Below, one piece after another: positions 1 through 7,782 of a DNA stretch of 26,008 bases. The translations under genes and the position numbers were made by a program. The notes under the pieces were generated by a model, which did not search any database, was not told where the DNA came from, and saw only the letters and a program-made list of their open reading frames with translations. This DNA comes from a virus. Location of the stretch: IMG/VR virus record IMGVR_UViG_3300037248_000040, positions 1-26,008 of that record; one strand, written 5' to 3'. Each line of letters opens with the position of its first letter. Positions within the stretch are counted from its first letter, which is position 1.

Positions 1-574
1 AGGTTTGCCCTGCCGTGAGTTGGTAAGGCACATGTGGTGTTTGGATGATGCCAGACAAGATTGGTACAGGGGTTCCCGGATCTTGCGATTCACCATTCAC
101 AAAAACCTGATAGCTATACTGAACATACGAATATCCAGGTAAGCCCATGCTAGGCGGAACATAGACGACACTTTCGGACGCCTGCATTTCCCAATAGTAG
201 TATTGGCCGAGTCGATAGGCGAAGTGAGATAACGGAGTCGTGTTCGTGGAACCAAAGGCAAACGCAACCATAGAAAGGCGTCCGTCACCTATGCCAGTAG
301 TCAGCGCAATCGAAGTGTTACTGATTGCGGCACGAAAGGTTATGATTGGAGCGCCGAAGTCGAGACCGACGCTCACTGCTACGCCGCCTGTCATGGTGCT
401 GTAGCCGCCGCCAAAAGCATCAGTAAGGGGTTGTGTAGTGATTTGCTCGCCCCATCCGTGCTGTGTGCGGCCTTGATTGAGCGCAAGCCCACCGTTTCCG
501 TTTCGCCAAAGTGATCTTTCAAGCTGATCCGAGGCGCACCAATCGAAGGATTCAAGACCAAGTAACGTTGACAT
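1..574 (-). CDS. Lectin-like (concanavalin-like) tail protein, partial
   Basis: The reading frame is open from an ATG at 574 to the left edge, so about 191 residues are present and the C-terminus is missing. The N-terminus (GLESFDWCASDQLERSLWR, then a GNGG stretch) resembles the opening of phage structural proteins with a concanavalin A-like sandwich, which often begin with a GFDxY...KW...GG pattern. The rest is rich in G, S, T and aromatic residues, as expected for a beta-sandwich. It lies directly downstream of the gpJ-like tip gene, so a tail fibre or receptor-binding accessory is plausible. The start is supported by the TAAATA motif 5 nt upstream; no SD is present. Family assignment is by pattern memory and not certain. 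Confidence 0.6.
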   Translation of the reverse strand, partial: MSTLLGLESFDWCASDQLERSLWRNGNGGLALNQGRTQHGWGEQITTQPLTDAFGGGYSTMTGGVAVSVGLDFGAPIITFRAAISNTSIALTTGIGDGRLSMVAFAFGSTNTTPLSHFAYRLGQYYYWEMQASESVVYVPPSMGLPGYSYVQYSYQVFVNGESQDPGTPVPILSGIIQTPHVPYQLTAGQT

Positions 575-579
575 ACCGA

Positions 580-585
580 TATTTA
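580..585 (-). promoter_or_regulatory. TAAATA late-promoter-like motif, 5 nt before ATG 574
   Basis: The minus strand reads CCCTAAATATCGGT then ATG. It lies in an 18-nt gap after the tail tip stop codon. No SD is present, so the predicted transcript from here would start at or near the ATG. Confidence 0.55.
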
Positions 586-592
586 GGGTTCT

Positions 593-3500
593 TTAGCTGC
601 CTACTGCTGGTGCCTGAGGCGTCCAATAAAGCTGAACCGTGACCCGTTGCCCTGGCGTGCCTGATCCTACTTGTGTGACCTTGCCGTAAAGCGAGTCATT
701 CACGTTGATTTGAATGTTTGAGGCAAAGTCGCCCGATTGTAGAGTAGTCACACCAGGATTTAAGTAGACGGTTCCGATTACTGTTCCCGGTAAACTTGCG
801 CCTTGAGCAAACCTGTAAACGTCAATCGCAATTGGTAAGCCTGTGGGTGGTGTCCATGCGAACGCAAGCCATGATGGACTATTGACCGCCGACGTGTTGA
901 CAATGCCCGCCGTGTTTGCGATGTTGACGTTACAGGTTCCATTGAGTACCACGTCTGCCGGTTGCCCCTGAGTATTTTCTCCGAACAATAGGGTTGCACC
1001 TGGAATTTGAGTTGCTGCCGTCTGCTGTCCATAGACATACAGCATTCTTACAGGGGCTTCTTTTGCTTCCATTCCGTCAACGCCAACTGAATAACCACCA
1101 ATGAGCATCGACTGTTTCAGATAGTTTGCTGTGGGAAGATCGAAAGAAAGATGCTGCGTATAAGATACATTGTTTACTACGGTCTGATCTTGCCCGTTTT
1201 GCCATAGGTTACCCTCGACGATTAAGACGCTTGTCGAGTCCATAATCAAAGGCTGATCGAACGTGTAAGAGGTTGCCGTATTGCTGACAATGTGCGCCGT
1301 AGCGCCCTCATTGGTTCCGGCAATAATTCTGACCATGTTTCCGGCTTCAAAGTTTGCAGTGAGACCACAAAACGGATTCGGCAAGAGCGTTACCTGATCG
1401 ACGTTCAGAGCGTTCTCAATTCCGGCATCAGTGAAGACCGTAGGATTAGATAAATTATCGTAGCCATGAAACGTGACTACGAAGGCATCGCCCGCCAGAG
1501 CTTCACTAGCTGTGCGATCTAACGTAAATGCGCCCGCCGATGCATCAAAAGCAGCGATGTTGTAAGATGCGAAAGGCGTGCTTCCGTTCGGTCTGCCGAT
1601 TAAGATTAACTGCCGTCCTGTCCAGTCATCATGTAGAGTGGCGTCTACGCACTCCGAAGAAACAATCAGGTTGCCGGTTACCGAAGTGATGCCAGCACCG
1701 AGTACGCCACCGTGCAAAAGAGGCTTTACCTTCGGTCTGATCTTTGCGAAATTTCCGTCAGGCATCGCCCAGGTGGTGACAGCAAGCGGACCTGAGAAGG
1801 TAATCGAGGTTACAAGCCCTGAACCTGTCGCCTGAGCGCACATTGCCTGACGATCCGTAGATGCAAACAAGGCCCAATTGCCTACGCCGATTGGTTCAGA
1901 CGGCCACAGAATAGAATCAATCGTGAAGGTGTTAGTATCTGTTCCTGGTGGCGTCACGACTTCGATAACGTTCGAGGCCGCTGTTAAATGCGTAGAGGCG
2001 TCCATCCCGCAAATTGCAACGTAGATTGTCTGACCACCTGGAAGGCTACCGCCCGTCGTACTGGTGGTGACGTTACCGACAAATAACGTAGGTGGCTGTG
2101 ATCCTGAAATGAACGTGTTCACAGTCGCTACGCCCGTCAGTTTGACTTGCGCCTGTACGCTACCATCGGCGAGAAACGTATAGCTCTGCTTTGCGTCGAA
2201 TTGAAATTGATCCGGCCAGAGGGCATCAGCGGAATTTGCTTGAATGTCGTAGGGTTCCCATTCCCCGATAACTTCAGAACTTCCGGCCTGTCCCTCGATA
2301 TAAGCAATCCTCCAGGGAATAAGTGAATCATCACAATGGTTGCCGTCTTTGTCTTCGGTGCGGACACGGAACAACCACACCGAGTCAGCCTCATTGAGCA
2401 CCGAAGGTGAAGCCATTGTGCCGGTGAGCGCCTTCGAGGTTTGAATCTTTGCCGTAGGAATTTCCGGCAAGTCACCAGCGTTGCAAATGACCACCAAGTC
2501 GCCCGTTGAAGGCGTGATCGTCCAGGAATTCGCAAGCGTAAACGCAGTGCCGCCGCTGACTGATGCAATCGGTTGAATGTCACCAACATCAGCACCCGTC
2601 AGGACCACAGCGACGTTACCAGCATCGACCGAAGTAGCGCCCGAGGGGTAGAAGGCGTTCTCTAGGCCGCTGTCCAAGAATCCAGTGCTACTAAATGTCG
2701 CCTTGAAGCACATGGACACCACGTCATTAGGCGCTAGGAGAGTCGTCAGGTCCGGTAATGTGTGGCTGAGTGAATTTCCGCCCACGGTCAATGTAAATGT
2801 GCCGTCCGTTGCTGATGCCGTGCTCGATGCAATCGGGATGAAGATCAAGGGGATTTCCTGCGTAGTGTCAACTTTGGCGAGAACGGCGAGATTGTAACCG
2901 GCCCATTGGTTCAAGGTCATCGAGGCAGACGTAGGCCCTTGAATCGTGATCGTAGTAGACGTGACGCCCGCCACCACTTGCGCCCAAGGTCCACTGTGAA
3001 CCACCTGACGCAACAAGATTGAGAAGTGATCGAAAATTGTATCAATGCCGCCCGGTGTGGTCTGATTGAAAGTCGTGATCGTATGGCTACTTACTGACGA
3101 GTCCAAATCGGCCACATGATGGAACACGTAACCGTCTTCAAACGTGGTCCAACGCCCCATGTAGAGCTTGCCGCCGTCGTCACCCGAACCCCATGTAATG
3201 GCCGTGCTGATCGAACCGGAACCACTACCACCAGAAATAGAAGCGTGTCCGAATGCCTGATAATCGGTGAGCTTGAAAGGTGCGCTTCCAGCATCAGCAG
3301 CCGTCAAAGCTACAACGTACTCGCCATCAGGCAACGAACCGCCCGAAGTGTTGCCGGTGACGATGCAAAGAGGCGATGCAATCTCTTTGTCAAGTACGTT
3401 GATCGGAGATTGACCCTTGATCTGCATTTCAATAATGCCGTTGCCGGATGCGTCTGTGCCGTAGATTGGTTGAAGGCCGAAGGATGCGCCCATGCCTTCG

Positions 3501-5509
3501 TATGCGTCACCAGACAGAGGCGAGACGTAACCCGGCGACCACGGATAAGGAACCTGTTCAATTACGACGTTGTGAGGGTAGTTTGAAATCACGTACCCGG
3601 ATGGCGAAAGTTCTTCTTCAGTACTCCAAACGTAGATGTTAGAATCGGTTTCTTGAAGGTCGATTTCGGTTCCTAACAGCCATCCTTCGTTAGACTTTTC
3701 AGAGCGAAGACGTACCGCCGAAACTTCAAGCTCTTTTCCGCTGAAATTTAGGAATGTCGAATCACAAGAAATTACATCGAGTGGCACGTACTGATATGCA
3801 CTCATGTTGCATTGAAATGTACCTGTGCCGAAATGACGACGGCGTAACAATTCGATCTTTGCGAGGCGTTGCGCTGTGGCTGACGACGTGGTGAAAGGTA
3901 GCTGAATATCTAACCAACGTCTTTGACCACCGTCAGCAGCTAGATTGATATCGCCGTTGTACTGTGGGAATTCGTCATCAGGATCATAGCCGTGGTTTGC
4001 GTCCTGTGCGTAGTAAGGAAAATCACCTGAGACATAGCCGTTGAATCTCGAAATGTATGTGCCTTTTACGCCGTTGTACAGGTCTCGTGCTGAAACGGTA
4101 GGTGACCACTTCATAGGCCCCGCCGCAATCGCTTGTAGATCGACTGTGCCGCTTATAGGCGTGTTCCATCGAGCCGGATTGACCGCATAGAGACCACCTG
4201 TGTACGTCAGACGCCCGCCGCAACTGGAGAGCAAATTTTGAAGTATCTCGCCTCGTCTCATTTCGAGATTGAAGCGACCATTGCAGGTGTAACGCTTTTC
4301 GGTTCCACCAATCACTAGGTCTACGTCTTCGTCGCAAGTGTTGGCGTCAGCCGTCAGCGCCGTTGTATCGATCTCGGTTCCATACGCAGCGCCGTAGCCC
4401 CACGGATGGCGATTACGGCTGTCTGTCAAATCGCCCTGGTTAAGAAAGTCTGCGATACACAAGGCTGAATTTGTCGTGTAGCTGTAGGTGCTGGTGCGTG
4501 GGTCGAAAATGTCATTCTTGCCGGTGACCAAGAACGAAATTTGAGGCGTACCCTGTGGAAAATATTTCTGCTGATATTGAAGGCGCACGAAGACGGCAGT
4601 CATTCCGGCAAGTGAGCAAAAAGCCGTCCAGGGGTTCGGTGCTGCTGTTCCGCCTGCGTTTTCTGGTGACAGTGGAGTAACGAGCTTGCCGGTTCCCTGC
4701 CACGGCGTACCGGCTGTCATTCCTGCGAAGGTCTGACCTAAAGTTTGGTTGCCTAGCAAATATTCCACGTAGACGTTTCGCCCGTAGTCAGGCCAATTTG
4801 TTTTGGCTTGCCCTTGGCTGTCGATGGTTACCGCCGTGCCGCCATTCAGGTAGGTGAAAGTGACTTCGCTGCCCGTCTGCGAAATGATCTCAGCTACGGG
4901 AAAGGTTCCGTTCAAGCTCGCATCGGTCGTGACGTTCTGAATCGTGATTCTGTCGTTTGCCGTGAGGTAGGGAATGTTTGCCGAAAGCACCACCGTAACC
5001 ACGCCGTCAGCACTTCGAGTGATTGACGTGATGTTTACCGTTTGCTGTACCGGAGTGAATGAAGTTCCTGAACCTGTGACCGGAGTAGCAATAGAATAAC
5101 CAGCCTTGGCACTGGTCGGAATTGCGGTAGTGTCGATCTGTACTCTTTGCATATCGAAGAGAACTTCATCGACGCTTTGACAAGGGTGTGCCGCAAGCAC
5201 GAACACCAAGTCACGCATTTGATCGTTATCGCCCCAAGTATTGTCATAAACGCAAATACCGCCCGTTCGAGTCTGACCGTAGATCACTTCCCACGGCCCG
5301 ATTGGATTCTTTTCAGCCGTGGCGTAGCCTGACAGCGGTCTGTTATTGAGCAACGTTCCGATGCCAGAAAACACCATGCCAGCACCAGAGCCGATCAAGA
5401 AAAGAGCTAATGGAGTGCCGCCGCCAAGTGTTCCGGCTTCGACGAGTGCGCCGCCTGCGATCTCAGCAGCACCCGCAACGATTTTTAAGATTCCCGAAAG
5501 TAAAGACAT
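593..5509 (-). CDS. Tail tip / host-specificity protein, gpJ-like
   Basis: This 1638-residue protein is the largest in the window and follows the minor tail genes, the usual place for the baseplate hub and central fibre. It opens with a hydrophobic Gly/Ala-rich segment (about residues 8-55). A gpJ-type hub follows: PIGPWEVIYGQTRTGG, a CQSVDEVLFD stretch, VTGKNDIFDPR, then a cysteine pair region with RYTCNGRFNLEMRRGEIL. Residues about 140-235 look like a beta-sandwich insertion within the hub. The second half is a long string of Gly/Thr/Ser-rich beta modules with a recurring TSGGSLPDGEY / TTGGSLPGGQTIY pattern, fibronectin- or Ig-like. The role would be tail tip assembly and host recognition. 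The start at 5509 is preceded by TAAATA 7 nt upstream and no SD. Confidence 0.85.
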   Translation of the reverse strand: MSLLSGILKIVAGAAEIAGGALVEAGTLGGGTPLALFLIGSGAGMVFSGIGTLLNNRPLSGYATAEKNPIGPWEVIYGQTRTGGICVYDNTWGDNDQMRDLVFVLAAHPCQSVDEVLFDMQRVQIDTTAIPTSAKAGYSIATPVTGSGTSFTPVQQTVNITSITRSADGVVTVVLSANIPYLTANDRITIQNVTTDASLNGTFPVAEIISQTGSEVTFTYLNGGTAVTIDSQGQAKTNWPDYGRNVYVEYLLGNQTLGQTFAGMTAGTPWQGTGKLVTPLSPENAGGTAAPNPWTAFCSLAGMTAVFVRLQYQQKYFPQGTPQISFLVTGKNDIFDPRTSTYSYTTNSALCIADFLNQGDLTDSRNRHPWGYGAAYGTEIDTTALTADANTCDEDVDLVIGGTEKRYTCNGRFNLEMRRGEILQNLLSSCGGRLTYTGGLYAVNPARWNTPISGTVDLQAIAAGPMKWSPTVSARDLYNGVKGTYISRFNGYVSGDFPYYAQDANHGYDPDDEFPQYNGDINLAADGGQRRWLDIQLPFTTSSATAQRLAKIELLRRRHFGTGTFQCNMSAYQYVPLDVISCDSTFLNFSGKELEVSAVRLRSEKSNEGWLLGTEIDLQETDSNIYVWSTEEELSPSGYVISNYPHNVVIEQVPYPWSPGYVSPLSGDAYEGMGASFGLQPIYGTDASGNGIIEMQIKGQSPINVLDKEIASPLCIVTGNTSGGSLPDGEYVVALTAADAGSAPFKLTDYQAFGHASISGGSGSGSISTAITWGSGDDGGKLYMGRWTTFEDGYVFHHVADLDSSVSSHTITTFNQTTPGGIDTIFDHFSILLRQVVHSGPWAQVVAGVTSTTITIQGPTSASMTLNQWAGYNLAVLAKVDTTQEIPLIFIPIASSTASATDGTFTLTVGGNSLSHTLPDLTTLLAPNDVVSMCFKATFSSTGFLDSGLENAFYPSGATSVDAGNVAVVLTGADVGDIQPIASVSGGTAFTLANSWTITPSTGDLVVICNAGDLPEIPTAKIQTSKALTGTMASPSVLNEADSVWLFRVRTEDKDGNHCDDSLIPWRIAYIEGQAGSSEVIGEWEPYDIQANSADALWPDQFQFDAKQSYTFLADGSVQAQVKLTGVATVNTFISGSQPPTLFVGNVTTSTTGGSLPGGQTIYVAICGMDASTHLTAASNVIEVVTPPGTDTNTFTIDSILWPSEPIGVGNWALFASTDRQAMCAQATGSGLVTSITFSGPLAVTTWAMPDGNFAKIRPKVKPLLHGGVLGAGITSVTGNLIVSSECVDATLHDDWTGRQLILIGRPNGSTPFASYNIAAFDASAGAFTLDRTASEALAGDAFVVTFHGYDNLSNPTVFTDAGIENALNVDQVTLLPNPFCGLTANFEAGNMVRIIAGTNEGATAHIVSNTATSYTFDQPLIMDSTSVLIVEGNLWQNGQDQTVVNNVSYTQHLSFDLPTANYLKQSMLIGGYSVGVDGMEAKEAPVRMLYVYGQQTAATQIPGATLLFGENTQGQPADVVLNGTCNVNIANTAGIVNTSAVNSPSWLAFAWTPPTGLPIAIDVYRFAQGASLPGTVIGTVYLNPGVTTLQSGDFASNIQINVNDSLYGKVTQVGSGTPGQRVTVQLYWTPQAPAVGS

Positions 5510-5516
5510 TCGGGAG

Positions 5517-5522
5517 TATTTA
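5517..5522 (-). promoter_or_regulatory. TAAATA motif, 7 nt before ATG 5509
   Basis: The minus strand reads CCCTAAATACTCCCGA then ATG. It lies in the 31-nt gap between the endonuclease VII-like gene and the tail tip gene. Confidence 0.55.
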
Positions 5523-5540
5523 GGGTTTTGGTGGTGTGGT

Positions 5541-6095
5541 TTACACTTTGTTCAAGTACTCAATCGCCCTGATAAGAATGCTCACATTGTCTTTTGCGTT
5601 GCCCAACAAATGGTTGCAATTGTCGCAAAGTAGACCCCTGATCGCATTTGTTGTGTGGCAATGATCGACGTGAAGCACTTTTGCATATGCTTCTTTCGGA
5701 GGCTTGCTACAAATGGCGCAACCGTGACTTTGTTCTGCTAGAATTCGGTCGTACTCTTCTAGGCTGATGCCATACTGTCGGATCAATCTGCGGTTTCGGT
5801 GTTGCCGTTGACGTTCAGGTGTCTTATCTCTCTTCTTATCGTGTGTGGAAAAATATTTTGCAAGCCTTTCTTTGTGAGCTTGACGATACGCCCGCTGATA
5901 TTCTTTTAGATGTGGCTGTCTCTGATAGTCACGAAGTTTTTCCCTGACATCTGGACGCTTGTTAAACTTTTTGCCGTATGCTCTCTTGCAGGCGAAACAC
6001 GCATTGCCGATTTCATACCTTAGGGTTCCTCCACACTTTCGGCAAGGCTTCCCATCGTAGAGGTTGGCTTTGTTTTTTCTCGTGTGCTGTTGCAT
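5541..6095 (-). CDS. HNH endonuclease, endonuclease VII-like (free-standing)
   Basis: A 184-residue basic protein. The N-terminus has two CxxC pairs (CRKC, CFAC), likely zinc-binding, and a long Lys/Arg/Gln-rich helix follows. The C-terminus carries the recombination endonuclease VII pattern: QYGISLEEYDRILAEQ, a GCAIC zinc knuckle, VDHCH with the catalytic Asp-His, then RGLLCDNCNHLLG and KDN. Such proteins are common mobile or homing nucleases in phages. It sits between a minor tail gene and the tail tip gene, where HK97-type phages have no essential gene, so it is probably an insertion. A GTG at 6098 is also in frame, but the ATG at 6095 keeps the 6-nt spacing to TAAATA. Confidence 0.85.
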   Translation of the reverse strand: MQQHTRKNKANLYDGKPCRKCGGTLRYEIGNACFACKRAYGKKFNKRPDVREKLRDYQRQPHLKEYQRAYRQAHKERLAKYFSTHDKKRDKTPERQRQHRNRRLIRQYGISLEEYDRILAEQSHGCAICSKPPKEAYAKVLHVDHCHTTNAIRGLLCDNCNHLLGNAKDNVSILIRAIEYLNKV

Positions 6096-6101
6096 CACGA
6101 G

Positions 6102-6107
6102 TATTTA
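6102..6107 (-). promoter_or_regulatory. TAAATA motif, 6 nt before ATG 6095
   Basis: The minus strand reads TTCTAAATACTCGTG then ATG, in the short gap after the DUF2163-type gene. The inserted HNH gene thus carries the same start signal as the virion genes around it. Confidence 0.5.
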
Positions 6108-6133
6108 GAAAATGACGTTATTCCGTGTAAGCC

Positions 6134-6712
6134 CTAGACATTGTTAGTACTTTGTGGATAAGCTCCCCAAAATGTCGTTTTCTCGGTCAAGCTCGCAACG
6201 AAGCTACAGCCAAGATCGCCCGGTGTGAGTGCCTGCAAGTCGTCATTGGTCCATCGACGATCAACGCTGATGTTCATGTCAAGCAAACGATTCTCACAGT
6301 TGATTTCTAACAGGCCGTCCGTACTGCCAATGGTCACTGTTGGTTTGTCGAGTCTTCCGGCCCATGCTGTGACCGGCGAATCCACGAGGGAACCACCAGA
6401 GTAAAGACCAAGGTAAATCGTTACAGGCGTGCCAAGCTGAATATCAGTGAGACACTCGGACAGCAACGTAGGATCGAACGCAGACAGGTTGAGAGTGATT
6501 CCTTTGGCTTCTATTGTCGCTGCGTCTTCCGGTGTGGTGAAACCTAAGATGCTTCCAGCGCCTAACCACGTCTGTGAATTCCAGGTCACTGAGCCGGAAC
6601 CGGACCAAAGATAGAGCGTCTCTGATGAAAAAGCGATTGATACGAAGATTGCAGGCGTGAGCAATGAAGCCTCAAGCGCTGTAATCATCGACGAAGAAAG
6701 AGCACGAGGCAT
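6134..6712 (-). CDS. Minor tail protein, DUF2163-like
   Basis: A 192-residue protein whose sequence (LLTPAIFVSIAFSSETLYLW, then TWNSQTWLGAGSIL and EAKGITLNLS) follows the pattern of the N-terminal domain of DUF2163 / BR0599-family phage proteins. These sit between the distal tail protein and the tip, as in gene transfer agents and gpL-like hubs. The later part (WAGRLDKPTVTI, LEINCENRLLDM) continues the same family pattern, and a DLGC segment near the C-terminus could carry a metal or disulfide cysteine. The ATG overlaps the TAA stop of the upstream gene region (CTAAATG), so translation is probably coupled to the preceding gene. There is no separate SD. Confidence 0.75.
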   Translation of the reverse strand: MPRALSSSMITALEASLLTPAIFVSIAFSSETLYLWSGSGSVTWNSQTWLGAGSILGFTTPEDAATIEAKGITLNLSAFDPTLLSECLTDIQLGTPVTIYLGLYSGGSLVDSPVTAWAGRLDKPTVTIGSTDGLLEINCENRLLDMNISVDRRWTNDDLQALTPGDLGCSFVASLTEKTTFWGAYPQSTNNV

Positions 6713-7114
6713 TTAGATTGCCTCACGAATTTCAAAGGTTACGGTATAGATGTTTCCTTCACCGATTGACCACTTCGGTTTGTTGTTTTGCAATCTCCAA
6801 TAGCGTGCTGTCGTTCCGTCCGTCGTGAGTTCCTTCGGCCATACTGCGTTAATCGCATCAGTGAACTTGAAGACGTTCGTCATTCCCACGAGGCCCGTTA
6901 GGAACGTCACCCAATTTTGAGCTTGCGTAAACGTCATTGGTTGCCAAGTCACCGAGGCTTCATAGAATCCGGTTGACCAATTTTGAATTTGTTGAGCGCC
7001 GGTGAAAGGGTTCGTATTTACAGCCGTTAATGCGTTCGGTTGAAACTCGAAACTCTTTGGGAATGCCGGATCGGTCGGCAAGCTGACCACGGTCCAACCG
7101 AGATAGGTACTCAT
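6713..7114 (-). CDS. Minor tail protein (distal tail-like)
   Basis: A 133-residue protein immediately downstream of the tape measure gene region and upstream of the DUF2163 gene. It has the pattern of small minor tail proteins at this locus: a PFTGAQQIQNWSTGFYEASV stretch, then FTQAQNWVTFLTGLVG and a beta-rich C-terminus ending in a TVTFEIRE strand. The W-x-A-x-V plus F-L-x-x-L-x-G arrangement is typical of proteins capping the tail tube. The exact family is not recognised with certainty. The start at 7114 lies 5 nt after TAAATA and has no SD. Confidence 0.65.
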   Translation of the reverse strand: MSTYLGWTVVSLPTDPAFPKSFEFQPNALTAVNTNPFTGAQQIQNWSTGFYEASVTWQPMTFTQAQNWVTFLTGLVGMTNVFKFTDAINAVWPKELTTDGTTARYWRLQNNKPKWSIGEGNIYTVTFEIREAI

Positions 7115-7119
7115 GCCGA

Positions 7120-7125
7120 TATTTA
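7120..7125 (-). promoter_or_regulatory. TAAATA motif, 5 nt before ATG 7114
   Basis: The minus strand reads TCATAAATATCGGC then ATG. It lies in the 26-bp divergent gap opposite the DUF1643 gene and overlaps a plus-strand TATGAT (7124-7129), so two opposed promoters may share these bases. Confidence 0.55.
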
Positions 7126-7140
7126 TGATTTAATGTTTGG

Positions 7141-7782
7141 GTGGAAGGGCTTATGGATATGGCGTCACTTAGGAGTGTCCGACTGGAACCTTTTGTGAAA
7201 CGTTCAGATAATGACTGGTTTCGTTTTCAATTCCGCCAACCGTTGAGGGTGCCGACAAAACGTTGGGTTGCGTGGTTGATGATGAATCCGAGTGTAGCTG
7301 GAACAAAGAAGGCGACAGACCGAACGATTGATATAGTTGCTGGCTTCACCGAGGCGTGGGGTTTTGATGGTTTCGTTGTTGTCAATCTATTTCCATTCGT
7401 CTCGCCACGCTCAGATGAGGAAGGCGAGTTTCATCTGTGGCGAAAAGCTCAAATAGATCGTCATGGTGTCGGATGGTTTAAGGTCACGGAGGAGATGCAA
7501 CGGAACCTTGCGGAGATTGAGGAAGCTGGACGCATGGCGACTAGACGAGTCGCCGCTTTTGGTGGACCCATAGAAACGGAAGATCGAGATTGGGTGAAAG
7601 AGTGCGTAAAGAGGTTCGAGCACCCATCGGATTGCAGCATCAGAGAAAGCCTGAGATGCCTTCGGATCAATTCCGGGACATTCTTACCGGGACATCCGAA
7701 GCCTCGGAAAAATACTCCCATTCCCGAAAGTGCTTACAAGGAGCCGGAACCGTGGAGTCGTAGACCCTGGTGGTTAGCGTGA
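7141..7782 (+). CDS. DUF1643 family protein (accessory gene)
   Basis: This is a 213-residue protein on the opposite strand to the tail genes. Motifs match DUF1643: WLMMNPSVAG (about residues 45-54), D60-R-T, then VVVNLFPF (79-86) and a C-terminal GHPKP. The molecular function of DUF1643 is unknown to me; it is common on phages and plasmids. The GTG at 7141 gives 213 residues. An ATG at 7153 with GGAAGG just upstream is an equally good start (209 residues). The 3' end overlaps the tape measure gene tail-to-tail by 9 bp (7774-7782). It is probably a moron inserted between tape measure and minor tail genes. Confidence 0.75.
   Translation: MEGLMDMASLRSVRLEPFVKRSDNDWFRFQFRQPLRVPTKRWVAWLMMNPSVAGTKKATDRTIDIVAGFTEAWGFDGFVVVNLFPFVSPRSDEEGEFHLWRKAQIDRHGVGWFKVTEEMQRNLAEIEEAGRMATRRVAAFGGPIETEDRDWVKECVKRFEHPSDCSIRESLRCLRINSGTFLPGHPKPRKNTPIPESAYKEPEPWSRRPWWLA

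Noticed and set aside
3116-3586. 156-residue plus-strand open frame
   Set aside because: Lies wholly inside the tail tip gene; sequence is Arg/Cys-rich and domain-free, as expected of a reverse-strand shadow.
7015-7020. A further TAAATA on the minus strand
   Set aside because: It lies within the coding sequence of the minor tail gene 6713-7114 (Val-Asn-Thr codons), with no start codon at 5-7 nt in a useful frame.
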